Assembly (NCBI RefSeq): GCF_000337795.1
Contig: NZ_AOLP01000011.1
Coordinates: 124,001 to 188,000 of the forward strand
Source of the DNA: Haloferax denitrificans ATCC 35960
GTDB taxonomy: Archaea > Halobacteriota > Halobacteria > Halobacteriales > Haloferacaceae
Length of the DNA: 64,000 nucleotides
Reading direction: 5' to 3'
The translations under genes were made by a program, and so were the position numbers. Below are positions 1 to 8,198 of this stretch, in pieces. Each line of letters starts with the position of its first letter. Within the stretch, counting starts at the first letter, position 1. The notes beneath the pieces were generated by a model that ran no database searches, was not told the DNA's origin, and saw only the letters and a program-made list of their open reading frames with translations.

Positions 1-647
1 CGGCCGCGACCGCGGTCGGACGCGTCGTCGGCGACGGCGACCTACTCGTCCTCGGTCGCCACGGCCGGTCCGGCCCCGGTCGGTTCCTCGTCGGCTCGGT
101 CGCAGAGCGCGTCCTTGACGCGCCGCCGGCTCCGACGCTCGTGGTTCCGTCGGCGTCACCCCAGCCGACGTACCGGCGAATCGCGCTCTTCGCCGACGAC
201 GCGCCGTCGTCGGGGTCGGCCGCGACGCTCGCTCGCCGCATCGCCGCGGCGACTCGCGGGGTTCTCGAACCGCTCGCGGTCGTCGACGAGCGCGCCGTCT
301 CGACGGCGTCAGCCGAAACGCGCCGGACGCTCGAAACCGAGGCGGGAGCCCGCGTGAACGCCGTCGCCGCGGCGGCCGCGAGAGACGCCGTCGAGTCCGG
401 CGGGACCGTCCGAACCGGCGTTCCCGCGTCCGAACTGCTGGCGCACGTCGACCGGACGGGAGCCGACGCGGTCGTCCTCGGCGTCGGTGGAGGCGACCGA
501 ACTCGTCGCGGCGGGGACCGCACCGCGGGAACCGTCGCTGGCCGCGTCGTCCGCCACGCCGGGGTACCGGCGCTCGTCGTTCCGAGCGCAGGCGACGGCG
601 AGCGCCCAGACGACGCCGATACCATCGACTTGCCCGAGCGACGATAA
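1..647 (+). CDS. universal stress protein, two tandem UspA domains (5' end outside window)
   Basis: The reading frame is open from the left edge (first full codon at base 3), so the true start lies outside the window. About 214 residues are visible. The first ones are the end of a UspA domain with the nucleotide-binding signature G-x2-G-x9-G-S (GRHGRSG then GS), closing on a TLVVPSA strand. A second UspA domain follows at once and ends in a similar LVVPSA strand, but its glycine signature is degraded and Arg/Asp-rich, so it may not bind ATP well. An apparent start at base 141 is a GTG inside the domain linker. Usp proteins are cytoplasmic stress-linked nucleotide-binding proteins; the ligand and role here are unknown. 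Confidence 0.8.
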   Translation, partial: AATAVGRVVGDGDLLVLGRHGRSGPGRFLVGSVAERVLDAPPAPTLVVPSASPQPTYRRIALFADDAPSSGSAATLARRIAAATRGVLEPLAVVDERAVSTASAETRRTLETEAGARVNAVAAAAARDAVESGGTVRTGVPASELLAHVDRTGADAVVLGVGGGDRTRRGGDRTAGTVAGRVVRHAGVPALVVPSAGDGERPDDADTIDLPERR

Positions 648-811
648 CTCGCGCTCGCGGAGACTGTTTCGGGAGCGCCGCGCCGGGTTGCGTGGCTCAC
701 TTTATGTGTCCGTTCCACGTCGGTTCACGTGTCGATGTGCGTTCGGTCGCTCGGCGTCAGCGGCGGACGCGCGAGCGCGTTCGCTCGCCGCGTCTCACGA
801 ACGGAACTCTC

Positions 812-1297
812 ATGAGCGAGAATCAACCCAATCCACGTATGTCCGCACTCACGAAACACCGCCCTTGGCTCGCCGCGATACTCGGCCTCGTACTCACGGG
901 GCTCGGGCACCTGTATCTGCGACGCTGGCGGCGGGCCGCGCTCTGGGTGCTTCTCACGTTCGCGGTGTCCGCGCTGTTCGTTCCGCCGGAGGCGTTCGAC
1001 CCGCTGACCAGCGGTGCGGCCATCCCGCCGTCGGAGTTCGCCGCGGTGCTCGGGGAACTGGTGCCCATCCTCGTGGTGAGCTTCGCGAGCGTCCTCGACG
1101 CCTTCTTCCTCGGCCTGCGGCAGGCCGCGGCGCGGGCAGAGCGCTCCGCCGTCGAAGACGCCGAGGAGTCGGCGGCCACCGTCGCCGACCCCGACGCGGA
1201 CGCCGTCACGTGCCCCGAGTGCGGCCGCGAGGTCGACGCCGACATCGACTTCTGTCACTGGTGTACGACCCGCCTCGACGAACCGATCGACCGCTGA
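812..1297 (+). CDS. membrane protein with C-terminal zinc ribbon
   Basis: About 161 residues. Three hydrophobic segments lie near residues 18-38, 43-57 and 84-102. A charged linker follows, then a C-terminal zinc ribbon with CPEC and CHWC pairs, suited to four-Cys zinc binding. I take the ATG at 812 (MSENQPN) rather than the upstream in-frame start at 692, because the 40 residues before it are Arg-rich and look non-coding. Many haloarchaea have membrane proteins of this build, with a small hydrophobic domain and a cytosolic zinc ribbon. No function can be given. It stands alone between the stress protein and the convergent thioredoxin gene. Confidence 0.7.
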   Translation: MSENQPNPRMSALTKHRPWLAAILGLVLTGLGHLYLRRWRRAALWVLLTFAVSALFVPPEAFDPLTSGAAIPPSEFAAVLGELVPILVVSFASVLDAFFLGLRQAAARAERSAVEDAEESAATVADPDADAVTCPECGREVDADIDFCHWCTTRLDEPIDR

Positions 1298-1363
1298 GAC
1301 CGCCACCGTGGGGTCGAAAGAGTGCCCCCGCCGCCGGCCGCGCAGAACCGACGCGAACCGACC

Positions 1364-1711
1364 TTACCGCGCTTTCTCGACGAAATCCACGACCGCCTGC
1401 GCCCCTTGGAAGCCGTCGGCGAGGCGGTCGACGAGTTCGCCGTCCTCGAACAGGAGGAGCGTCGGGACGCTCCGAATCGTGTACCGCTCTGCGACCGACA
1501 TATCCGTCTGCGGATTTATCATCGCGACGACCACGTCGGTGGCTTTCGCGACGTTGCCGAGGACGGGTTCGATGCTCTGACAGAGCGTACAGCCCTTCGT
1601 GTAGATGTCGAGGAGGACGCGGTCGTGTTCGGCCACGAGGGCGTCGAGCTCCTCGGCGGTGTCGATTCGCACGGGCTTCGTTGTCGCGGTCGCGGACTCT
1701 GTCGAACTCAT
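1364..1711 (-). CDS. thioredoxin-family protein
   Basis: 115 residues with a thioredoxin fold. The redox pair is CTLC at residues 41-44 in place of the classic CGPC, and the conserved cis-proline is in SVPTLLLF. The short N-terminal extension is Ser/Thr-rich. The start at 1711 (MSSTES) is preferred over the far upstream frame start because an AT-rich TATA-like box sits about 26 bases before it, which fits a leaderless mRNA. It probably acts as a cytoplasmic disulfide reductase or redox relay. The non-canonical CxxC leaves the partner and redox potential open. Confidence 0.88.
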   Translation of the reverse strand: MSSTESATATTKPVRIDTAEELDALVAEHDRVLLDIYTKGCTLCQSIEPVLGNVAKATDVVVAMINPQTDMSVAERYTIRSVPTLLLFEDGELVDRLADGFQGAQAVVDFVEKAR

Positions 1712-1732
1712 TGGCGAGAATACGTAACCACC

Positions 1733-1741
1733 ATTATTATG
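1733..1741 (-). promoter_or_regulatory. TATA box of the thioredoxin gene
   Basis: On the minus strand the sequence reads ATAATAATG in otherwise GC-rich DNA, centred about 26 bases before the ATG at 1711. This spacing fits archaeal TBP/TFB initiation at or next to the start codon. Confidence 0.5.
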
Positions 1742-1822
1742 ATTTCGGTGAGGTGGTGTACCACACCACATCGCCCGCGAGCGGCGGTGTCTCGGGCTGT
1801 CACGCGAGGTCCCTTTCGTGAT

Positions 1823-1830
1823 GTTTAAGT
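1823..1830 (+). promoter_or_regulatory. TATA box for the tRNA-Ser / ribosomal protein cluster
   Basis: GTTTAAGT is a good haloarchaeal TATA element. Initiation about 25 bases downstream would fall near 1853, giving a short 5' leader before tRNA-Ser at 1916. A small GGGGA/TCCCC stem (1866-1870 with 1877-1881) lies in that leader. Confidence 0.5.
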
Positions 1831-1915
1831 AATGCCCCCGTCTCGTAACGGATGCAATCGATGTAGGGGAATGTCGTCCCCGAGTCCGGAAGGGCGAAAC
1901 TAACACGACCGAAGT

Positions 1916-2000
1916 GTTGCGGTAGCCAAGCCTGGCCCAAGGCGCTGGGTTGCTAACTCAGTGGCGTCAAGCCCCCGGGGTTCGAATCCCCGCCGCAACG
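1916..2000 (+). tRNA. tRNA-Ser (anticodon GCU)
   Basis: The cloverleaf can be drawn directly. The acceptor stem GTTGCGG pairs with CCGCAAC, and the D-arm stem is GCC/GGC. The anticodon stem CTGGG/CTCAG carries the loop TTGCTAA with anticodon GCT at 1952-1954. The variable arm is long, as in class II tRNAs. The T arm CGGGG-TTCGAAT-CCCCG is followed by discriminator G. No 3' CCA is encoded and no intron is seen. It ends 23 bases before rps13, so it is probably cut out of the ribosomal protein transcript. It reads AGC/AGU codons. Confidence 0.96.
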
Positions 2001-2023
2001 CTCACAACACGACTTCCAAAGTC

Positions 2024-2527
2024 ATGAGTGCAGAAGAACCACAGGACGGCTCTCCGGAGGAGGAAGAGGACCTCCGTTACTTCATCCGAATTGGTCAGAC
2101 CGACCTTGACGGGACGAAGACGGTAGAGCGCAGTCTGACGGACATGAAGGGTATCGGCAAGCGCACAGCGCGCATCATCGCCGACGCCGCGGAAGTGAAC
2201 CGAACGGCGCTGTTCGGTAAGCTCCCCGAAGACGAGATCGACTCCGTTGTCGATGTCGTCGAGAACTTCGAGGACCACGCCCCCGAGTGGATGGCAAACC
2301 GACGGAAGGACTTCTTCTCCGGTGAGACCGACCACATCACGGGTTCGGACCTCGAAGAAAAGCGGCGGCATGATATCAACCGCATGAAGATGATCAGCTC
2401 CTACAAGGGCGTTCGACACCAGCGCGGCCAGAAGGTTCGCGGCCAGCGGACGAAGTCCACTGGACGTACCGAAGGCACCATCGGTGTCAACGTCGAGGAG
2501 ATCAAGGAGGCGCAGGCTGAAGAATGA
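2024..2527 (+). CDS. rps13: 30S ribosomal protein uS13
   Basis: 167 residues. S13 sits in the head of the small subunit and contacts the P-site tRNA. The typical segments are present: the helix-two-turn-helix GIGKRTARIIADAA, the archaeal RHDINRMK region, and the basic GVRHQRGQKVRGQRTKSTGR tail. An acidic N-terminus (EEPQDGSPEEEED) is a halophilic addition. The start at 2024 is the first ATG after the tRNA-Ser 3' end; the longer frame runs into the tRNA. It is the first protein gene of the cluster and overlaps rps4 by four bases (ATGA), suggesting translational coupling. Confidence 0.97.
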   Translation: MSAEEPQDGSPEEEEDLRYFIRIGQTDLDGTKTVERSLTDMKGIGKRTARIIADAAEVNRTALFGKLPEDEIDSVVDVVENFEDHAPEWMANRRKDFFSGETDHITGSDLEEKRRHDINRMKMISSYKGVRHQRGQKVRGQRTKSTGRTEGTIGVNVEEIKEAQAEE

Positions 2528-3051
2528 CGACGGGTAACAACACCAAGTTCTACGAGACCCCGAACCACCCGTTCCAGGGCGAGCGCATCGCGCAGGAATC
2601 GGACCTCCTCTCTCGGTACGGTCTCAAGAACAAGGAAGAACTCTGGCGCGCGCAGTCCGAACTGCGCAACCTCCGCCGCGAGGCGCGACGCCTCCTCGGC
2701 GAGGCCCAGGGTGACGTCGAGGAAGCCGAGTCGCTCGGTGACGAGTTCATGGCGCGCATGCGCCGCTACGGCATCCTCTCTGCGGAGGACGACATCTCCC
2801 AGACACTGCGTCTCGACGTGACCGACATCCTCGAACGTCGGTTCCAGACGGTCGCCTACCGCAAGGGGATCGCACAGACGCCCCAGCAGGCCCGTCAGTT
2901 CATCGTCCACGGTCACGTGACCGTCGACGGTGCGCGGACGACCGTCCCCTCCCGCAAGGTCGAGGTCGACGAAGAGGACACCGTGGCGTTCGACGAGACG
3001 TCGAAGCTCGCGGACGAACTGCACCCTGAGCGCGCGGAGGCCCAAGAATGA
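2524..3051 (+). CDS. rps4: 30S ribosomal protein uS4
   Basis: 175 residues. S4 is an early-assembly 16S rRNA-binding protein of the small subunit. The N-terminal region matches the archaeal S4/S9e type ([35 protein letters not shown]). The S4 RNA-binding domain lies near residues 105-165 ([19 protein letters not shown]). The C-terminus is acidic. The gene overlaps both neighbours by four bases at ATGA junctions, as expected for coupled translation in the S13-S4-S11-RpoD operon. Confidence 0.97.
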   Translation: MTTGNNTKFYETPNHPFQGERIAQESDLLSRYGLKNKEELWRAQSELRNLRREARRLLGEAQGDVEEAESLGDEFMARMRRYGILSAEDDISQTLRLDVTDILERRFQTVAYRKGIAQTPQQARQFIVHGHVTVDGARTTVPSRKVEVDEEDTVAFDETSKLADELHPERAEAQE

Positions 3052-3440
3052 GCGAATCCGAAACCGGTGACAAGTGGGGAATCGCCCACGTCCACGCATC
3101 GTTCAACAACACGCTCATCACGGTGACTGACATCACGGGCGCCGAGACGATCGTCAAGTCGTCCGGTGGTTCCGTCGTCAAGCAGAACCGTGACGAGGCA
3201 TCTCCGTACGCGGCCATGCAGATGGCAGAGAGCGTCGCCGACCAGATTAAGGCGGCCGGTATCGCCGGTCTGCACGTCCGCGTTCGCGGTCCCGGTGGCA
3301 ACGGTAACAAGAGCCCCGGACCCGGCGCACAGGCAACGATTCGCGCCCTCGCTCGCGCCGGTCTCGAAATCGGTCGCATCGAGGACGTGACGCCGATTCC
3401 GCACGACGGAACTCGCGCGCCGAAAAACAGCCGACTCTAA
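3048..3440 (+). CDS. rps11: 30S ribosomal protein uS11
   Basis: 130 residues, a platform protein of the small subunit near the E site. Family marks are [19 protein letters not shown] at the start, the central [14 protein letters not shown], and the C-terminal [17 protein letters not shown], which is almost invariant in archaea and eukaryotes. The start codon overlaps the rps4 stop (ATGA). RpoD follows after a six-base gap, the standard archaeal order. Confidence 0.98.
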   Translation: MSESETGDKWGIAHVHASFNNTLITVTDITGAETIVKSSGGSVVKQNRDEASPYAAMQMAESVADQIKAAGIAGLHVRVRGPGGNGNKSPGPGAQATIRALARAGLEIGRIEDVTPIPHDGTRAPKNSRL

Positions 3441-3446
3441 CACACC

Positions 3447-4226
3447 ATGGTAAACGACTTCCAGGTCGAGTTCATCGAACGCGAAGACCGACGCGCCCGT
3501 TTCGTCGCGCGCGGTCTGACCCCGGCGCTAGCCAACGGCATTCGCCGGGCGATGGTCGCCGACGTGCCGACGTTCTCCATCGACACCGTTCGGTTCGTGG
3601 AGAACACCTCGGTCATGTTCGACGAGATGATCGGGCTTCGTCTCGGTCTGGTTCCGTTGACCACGCCTCTCGACGACTTCGAACCCGGTGACACCGTCAC
3701 CGTCGCGCTCGAAGTCGACGGGCCGGCAACCGCGTACTCCGGGGACATCGAATCCGCCGACGACATGGTCGTCCCGGCGGACGAGAACATCCCCATCATC
3801 GAGCTGAAGGAGGGCCAGCGCCTCGAGTTCGAGGCAGACGCCGTCCTCGGCTACGGAAAGGACCACGCCAAGAACCAAGGCGGGGTCGCCGTCGGCTACC
3901 GACACCTCCAGCGCGTGGAGGTCGTCGGCGACGCCGGCGAGTTCGATGAACAGGAGCCGAACATCCTCCGCGGCGTCATCGAAGAGGCCGCGGCGGAGCA
4001 CGCCGAGGGGGACGCCGAAGACGGCGACCTCGTCGCGACGGAGACGTTCGGCAACGACCTGACGGAGCGGTACCCCGGTAAAGAGGTCGAAGTACACGAC
4101 GTGCCCGGAGCGTTCGTCTTCAGTGTGGAGACGGACGGTTCGTTCGACGTCGACGAGCTCGTGACGCGCGCCGTCGCCTCCTTAGGTGACCGCGCGGCCG
4201 AACTCGAAGAGAAGGTCGCACTGTAA
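3447..4226 (+). CDS. rpoD: DNA-directed RNA polymerase subunit D (Rpo3)
   Basis: 259 residues, the archaeal counterpart of bacterial alpha-NTD and eukaryotic Rpb3. It pairs with subunit L to start RNA polymerase assembly. Conserved parts include [20 protein letters not shown] near the N-terminus and [16 protein letters not shown]. The region that carries a 4Fe-4S domain in many archaeal RpoD proteins is present (about residues 165-210) but has no cysteine; indeed the whole protein has none. The cluster must therefore be absent here, and the insert is rich in Glu/Asp. It ends the first half of the ribosomal cluster, before tRNA-Leu. Confidence 0.97.
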   Translation: MVNDFQVEFIEREDRRARFVARGLTPALANGIRRAMVADVPTFSIDTVRFVENTSVMFDEMIGLRLGLVPLTTPLDDFEPGDTVTVALEVDGPATAYSGDIESADDMVVPADENIPIIELKEGQRLEFEADAVLGYGKDHAKNQGGVAVGYRHLQRVEVVGDAGEFDEQEPNILRGVIEEAAAEHAEGDAEDGDLVATETFGNDLTERYPGKEVEVHDVPGAFVFSVETDGSFDVDELVTRAVASLGDRAAELEEKVAL

Positions 4227-4337
4227 GAATGAACACTGCCCCGTCTCAACACCGACGTTCGCCCGCCCCACGAGGGGTCACAGCCACCGATAGCGTGGCG
4301 TGTGACTCCCTCACGGCGGCGGGTCGGACCGAAGGTG

Positions 4338-4344
4338 TTTTTAC
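4338..4344 (+). promoter_or_regulatory. TATA-like box upstream of tRNA-Leu(CAG)
   Basis: TTTTTAC lies 27-33 bases before the tRNA-Leu 5' end, a good distance for a dedicated start. It suggests that the second half of the cluster (tRNA-Leu onward) can be transcribed independently of rpoD. Confidence 0.45.
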
Positions 4345-4370
4345 GGGGCATGAAGTACAGCGGAATGCTT

Positions 4371-4455
4371 GCAGGGATAGCCAAGTCTGGCCAACGGCGC
4401 AGCGTTCAGGGCGCTGTCTCATAGGAGTCCGCAGGTTCAAATCCTGCTCCCTGCA
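4371..4455 (+). tRNA. tRNA-Leu (anticodon CAG)
   Basis: The acceptor stem GCAGGGA pairs with TCCCTGC, followed by discriminator A. The D arm is GCC/GGC. The anticodon stem CAGCG/CGCTG carries the loop TTCAGGG with CAG at 4407-4409. The variable arm is long and the T arm is GCAGG-TTCAAAT-CCTGC. There is no intron and no encoded CCA. It lies 26 bases before rpl18e and is probably co-transcribed with it. It decodes CUG, a major leucine codon in this GC-rich genome. Confidence 0.96.
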
Positions 4456-4481
4456 CTCCGCTTTCTCTCTGGAGGTAGACA

Positions 4482-4832
4482 ATGAGTAAGACGAACCCGA
4501 GACTCAACAGTCTCATCGCCGAGCTGAAGGCGGTCTCGCGTGAGTCCGGTGCCAACGTCTGGCAGGATGTCGCGGACCGTCTCGAAAAGCCACGGCGCAC
4601 CCACGCGGAAGTCAACCTTGGTCGTATCGAACGATACGCTCAGGAAGACGAGACCGTCGTCGTGCCCGGCAAGGTGCTGGGTAGCGGTGTGCTGCAGAAG
4701 AACGTCACAGTCGCGGCCGTGGACTTCTCGTCCACCGCTCGAAAGAAGATCGAGCAGGTCGGCGACACCGTGACGCTAGAACAACTCGCTGAACAGAACC
4801 CCGACGGGTCCAACGTACGGGTGATCCGATGA
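4482..4832 (+). CDS. rpl18e: 50S ribosomal protein eL18
   Basis: 116 residues, a large-subunit protein shared by archaea and eukaryotes and absent from bacteria. The start [16 protein letters not shown], the [16 protein letters not shown] segment and [22 protein letters not shown] are diagnostic. The ATG follows an upstream GGAGGT motif, a possible ribosome-binding site that fits its position downstream of a tRNA. It overlaps rpl13 by four bases (ATGA). Confidence 0.96.
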   Translation: MSKTNPRLNSLIAELKAVSRESGANVWQDVADRLEKPRRTHAEVNLGRIERYAQEDETVVVPGKVLGSGVLQKNVTVAAVDFSSTARKKIEQVGDTVTLEQLAEQNPDGSNVRVIR

Positions 4833-5266
4833 GCCTCGCAGAATTCGACGCAGACGTCGTCGTCGACGCTCGAAACTGCATCGTCGGCCGCGTCGCCTCG
4901 GAGGTCGCACAGCGCGCCCTCGCGGGCGAGACGGTCGCCGTCGTCAACGCGGAAGACGCCGTCATCACGGGCTCGGAAGAGGACGTGATGGCCAAGTACA
5001 GAAAGCGCGTCGAAGTCGGTTCGGACCAGGGTCCGTACTACCCGAAGCGTCCCGACCGCATCTTCAAGCGTGCCATCCGCGGCATGCTTCCGTACAAGAA
5101 GCCCCGCGGCCGCGAGGCGCTCTCGAACGTCCGCGTCTACGTCGGCAATCCGTACGACGAAGACGGCGAGATGCTCGAAGACACCTCGCTGGACCGCCTT
5201 TCGAACATCAAGTTCATCTCGCTCGGAGAGGTCTCCGAGAAGCTGGGTGCTAACGTCACATGGTAA
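4829..5266 (+). CDS. rpl13: 50S ribosomal protein uL13
   Basis: 145 residues, a large-subunit assembly protein. Features include [19 protein letters not shown], the basic [19 protein letters not shown] stretch, and [17 protein letters not shown]. It overlaps rpl18e upstream by four bases and rps9 downstream by seven, so translation through the operon is probably coupled. The gene order eL18-uL13-uS9-RpoN-RpoK is the common archaeal one. Confidence 0.97.
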   Translation: MSLAEFDADVVVDARNCIVGRVASEVAQRALAGETVAVVNAEDAVITGSEEDVMAKYRKRVEVGSDQGPYYPKRPDRIFKRAIRGMLPYKKPRGREALSNVRVYVGNPYDEDGEMLEDTSLDRLSNIKFISLGEVSEKLGANVTW

Positions 5267-5658
5267 CGAACACGTCCGGTAAGAAGAAGACCGCAATCGC
5301 CCGCGCCACCGTGCGCGAGGGCGAGGGTCGAGTCCGAATCAACTCCCAGCCGGTCGAGCTGGTCGAGCCGGAGATGGCCCGCCTCAAGATGCTGGAGCCG
5401 TTCCGCATCGCAGGCGAGGACCTCCGCTCGCAGGTCGATATCGACGTGCGCGTCAACGGCGGCGGCGTGGCCGGTCAGGCCGACGCAGTCCGCACCGCGC
5501 TCGCTCGTGGGCTGGTGCAGCACCTGAACGACGCGGAGCTTCGCGACGCGTACATGGAGTTCGACCGCTCGCTTCTGGTCAACGACGTCCGCCAGTCCGA
5601 ACCCAAGAAGTGGGGCGGACCGGGCGCGCGCGCTCGTTACCAGAAGTCCTACCGCTGA
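5260..5658 (+). CDS. rps9: 30S ribosomal protein uS9
   Basis: 132 residues. The C-terminal tail of S9 reaches the P-site tRNA, and the expected basic ending is present ([17 protein letters not shown]). The N-terminal [19 protein letters not shown] is also typical. The start ATG sits inside the rpl13 stop region with a seven-base overlap. No later ATG would keep the conserved N-terminus. Confidence 0.97.
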   Translation: MVTNTSGKKKTAIARATVREGEGRVRINSQPVELVEPEMARLKMLEPFRIAGEDLRSQVDIDVRVNGGGVAGQADAVRTALARGLVQHLNDAELRDAYMEFDRSLLVNDVRQSEPKKWGGPGARARYQKSYR

Positions 5659-5670
5659 GGTGATCTAACC

Positions 5671-5865
5671 ATGATGATTCCCGTCCGGTGTTTCACCTGC
5701 GGCACAGTGATCGGCGAACACTGGGACGAATTCAAGGCCCGTGCTCGCGAGGGAGACGAGGACCCCGCTGACGTCCTCGACGACCTCGGGGTCACCCGTG
5801 CTTGCTGCCGGCGGATGATGGTGTCGCACAAGGACCTCGTGGACGTCGTGTCTCCCTACCAATGA
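5671..5865 (+). CDS. rpoN: DNA-directed RNA polymerase subunit N (Rpo10)
   Basis: 64 residues, the archaeal Rpb10 homologue, a small zinc-bound assembly subunit that binds RpoD and RpoL. The atypical zinc motif is intact: C7-F-T-C10-G near the N-terminus and the paired Cys-Cys of TRACCRRMM near residues 44-45. Two adjacent ATG codons make the start ambiguous by one residue. A GAGGTGA-type motif precedes it. Its stop overlaps the start of rpoK. Confidence 0.97.
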   Translation: MMIPVRCFTCGTVIGEHWDEFKARAREGDEDPADVLDDLGVTRACCRRMMVSHKDLVDVVSPYQ

Positions 5866-6038
5866 TGCAACGGTACAACCGATACGAGAAGGCACGCATC
5901 CTCGGCGCGCGAGCGCTGCAGGTCTCCTACGGCGCACCGGTTCTCGTCGATTCGGAACAGACAGAACCGATATTAATCGCCGCTGAGGAGTACGACGCAG
6001 GTGTACTTCCGTTCACCGTCAAACGAGAGGGTAAGTGA
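5862..6038 (+). CDS. rpoK: DNA-directed RNA polymerase subunit K (Rpo6)
   Basis: About 58 residues, homologous to eukaryotic Rpb6 and bacterial omega, which help fold the largest polymerase subunit. The Rpb6 signature is clear: [23 protein letters not shown]. The start at 5862 overlaps the rpoN stop (ATGATG); an ATG three bases later is equally possible. The enolase gene follows within a few bases, which places a glycolytic enzyme in the expression operon. Confidence 0.95.
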   Translation: MMQRYNRYEKARILGARALQVSYGAPVLVDSEQTEPILIAAEEYDAGVLPFTVKREGK

Positions 6039-6042
6039 CAAC

Positions 6043-7242
6043 ATGACTCGAATCACATCCGTAGCTCTGCGCCGCGTGCTCGACTCCCGTGGGAACCCGA
6101 CGGTCGAAGCCGACGTGCTCACCGAATCCGGTGGGTTCGGTCGCGCTGCGGCCCCCAGTGGGGCGTCCACCGGCGAGTACGAGGCGATCGAACTGCCGCC
6201 GACCGAAGCCATCGCCGCCGCGCGGCGACACGCGGTTCCCCGACTCGTGGACGAGGTCCACGCGGGCAACCAGCGCGAGGTCGACGCGACGCTCCGCGCC
6301 GCCGACGGCTCCGAGAACTTCTCGGAAATCGGCGCGAACAGCGCGGTCGCCATCTCGATGGCGGCCGCCAAGGCCGGTTCCGACGTGCTCGGTGCGCCCC
6401 TGTACCAGCATCTCGGCGGCGCGTTCCGCGGCGACAACTTCCCGACGCCGCTCGGGAACGTCATCGGTGGCGGTGAACACGCCAAGGAAGCGACGAACAT
6501 CCAGGAGTTCCTCGCCGCGCCGGTCGGCGCGCCGAGCGTCTCCGAAGCCGTCTTCGCCAACGCGAAGGTCCACGCCCGCGCGTCCGAGATTCTCGACGAG
6601 CGCGGCGTGCCCGCCGCGAAGGGCGACGAGGGCGCGTGGGCGCCGCCGGTATCGGACGCCGAGGCGTTCGAAATCATGGGCGAAGCGGTCTCCGACGTCG
6701 AGGACGAACTCGGCTTCGAGATCGGCTTCGGTCTCGACATCGCGGCCTCGGAGATGTTCGAAGACGGCGTCTACCACTACGGTGACGAGACGAAGACGAC
6801 CGACGAGCAGATCGACTACGTCGCCGAGATGGTCGACGAGTACGACCTCGTCTACGTCGAAGACCCCCTCGACGAGAACGACTACGAGGGCTTCGCGGAA
6901 CTCACAGAGCGCGTGGGCGACCGCACGCTCATCTGCGGTGACGACCTGTTCGTCACCAACGTCGACCGTCTGCAGGACGGCATCGACGTGGGCGCCGCGA
7001 ACTCCATCCTCATCAAGCCGAACCAGATCGGGACGCTGACCGACGCGTTCGACGCCGTCGAACTGGCCTCCCGAAACGGGATGGACGCCGTCATCTCTCA
7101 CCGCTCCGGTGAGACGGAAGACGCGACCATCGCACACCTCGCCGTCGCAACCGACGCGCCGTTCATCAAGACTGGCACGGTGCAGGGCGAGCGAACCGCC
7201 AAACTGAACGAACTCATCCGCATCGCGGACGACGCAGTATGA
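6043..7242 (+). CDS. eno: enolase (phosphopyruvate hydratase)
   Basis: 399 residues. Enolase converts 2-phosphoglycerate to phosphoenolpyruvate in glycolysis and gluconeogenesis and needs Mg2+. Visible motifs: the mobile loop [10 protein letters not shown], metal-ligand regions [22 protein letters not shown] and GDDLFVTN, the catalytic lysine in [10 protein letters not shown], and SHRSGETED. The start at 6043 (MTRITS) lines up with the family N-terminus; the longer frame reaches back into rpoK. It overlaps rps2 by four bases (ATGA). This linkage to ribosomal genes is conserved in haloarchaea and other archaea. Confidence 0.97.
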   Translation: MTRITSVALRRVLDSRGNPTVEADVLTESGGFGRAAAPSGASTGEYEAIELPPTEAIAAARRHAVPRLVDEVHAGNQREVDATLRAADGSENFSEIGANSAVAISMAAAKAGSDVLGAPLYQHLGGAFRGDNFPTPLGNVIGGGEHAKEATNIQEFLAAPVGAPSVSEAVFANAKVHARASEILDERGVPAAKGDEGAWAPPVSDAEAFEIMGEAVSDVEDELGFEIGFGLDIAASEMFEDGVYHYGDETKTTDEQIDYVAEMVDEYDLVYVEDPLDENDYEGFAELTERVGDRTLICGDDLFVTNVDRLQDGIDVGAANSILIKPNQIGTLTDAFDAVELASRNGMDAVISHRSGETEDATIAHLAVATDAPFIKTGTVQGERTAKLNELIRIADDAV

Positions 7243-8024
7243 GCGACAACGAAAACGACGCGGTGGAGGTCGCCGACGAGGAACCCGAGACGGAGACCGA
7301 AGCGGTCGCCGAGACGGAACCCGCCGAGGCCGCCACCGAAGACGAGACAGCAGAGACCGCCGAGGCGGCCGACGACGCCGCCGAGGCCGAAGAAGAAGCA
7401 GAGCCGGAACCGGCCTTCGACGAGGACGTCATGCCCGACGAAGACGCCGACCTGCTCATCCCGGTCGAGGACTACCTGGCCGCCGGTGTCCACATCGGTA
7501 CCCAGCAGAAGACCAAGGACATGGTCCGGTTCATCCACCGTGTCCGCGACGACGGGCTCTACGTGCTCGACGTCAGCCAGACGGACTCGCGAATCCGCAC
7601 CGCCGCGGACTTCCTCGCGAACTACAGTCCGGAGCAGATTCTGGTCACGTCCTCCCGCCAGTACGGTCGCTTCCCGGCCGAGAAGTTCGCCGACGCCGTC
7701 GGCGCTCGCGCCCGCACGGGCCGCTTCATCCCGGGCACCCTGACGAACCCGGACTACGCCGGCTACATCGAACCCGACGTGGTCGTCGTCACCGACCCCA
7801 TCGGTGACGCGCAGGCCGTCAAGGAGGCCATCACGGTCGGCATCCCGGTCATCGCGATGTGCGACTCCAACAACCAGACGTCGAACGTCGACCTCGTCGT
7901 CCCGACGAACAACAAGGGTCGACGCGCGCTGTCGGTCGTCTACTGGCTCCTCGCCAACGAGACGCTCGACCGCCGCGGCTCCGACACCGTCTACGCCCTC
8001 GAAGACTTCGAGGACGAACTGTAG
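7239..8024 (+). CDS. rps2: 30S ribosomal protein uS2 with long acidic N-terminus
   Basis: 261 residues. The S2 core starts near residue 68 ([24 protein letters not shown]) and contains the usual [30 protein letters not shown] and VIAMCDSNN segments. Residues 2-65 are almost entirely Asp, Glu, Ala and Thr, a halophilic extension that is probably disordered. The start overlaps the eno stop (ATGA). It is the last gene of the cluster. A T-rich stretch near 8048 may be part of the terminator. Confidence 0.96.
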   Translation: MSDNENDAVEVADEEPETETEAVAETEPAEAATEDETAETAEAADDAAEAEEEAEPEPAFDEDVMPDEDADLLIPVEDYLAAGVHIGTQQKTKDMVRFIHRVRDDGLYVLDVSQTDSRIRTAADFLANYSPEQILVTSSRQYGRFPAEKFADAVGARARTGRFIPGTLTNPDYAGYIEPDVVVVTDPIGDAQAVKEAITVGIPVIAMCDSNNQTSNVDLVVPTNNKGRRALSVVYWLLANETLDRRGSDTVYALEDFEDEL

Positions 8025-8198
8025 TTCGGGACGACGTTTCGATTCGACTTTTCTGACGCCCGCCCGGCGAGCGGCGGCGCTTTCTCTCGGTTCGGCCGCA
8101 GTGTCGAGACGCCGACCGCGATAGCGTGTCGACCTCACGAGACCACGGACTCGCGTCCGCCGCAAACGGTTTTGTGCGTCGTTCCCATAGCTAACCAC

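Noticed and set aside
141..647. A separate single-domain Usp gene starting at 141
   Set aside because: The frame is open upstream and encodes the end of another Usp domain, so 141 is an internal GTG.
487..1821. 444-residue plus-strand frame
   Set aside because: Arg/Ser-rich translation that crosses three genes in other frames; a GC-content shadow.
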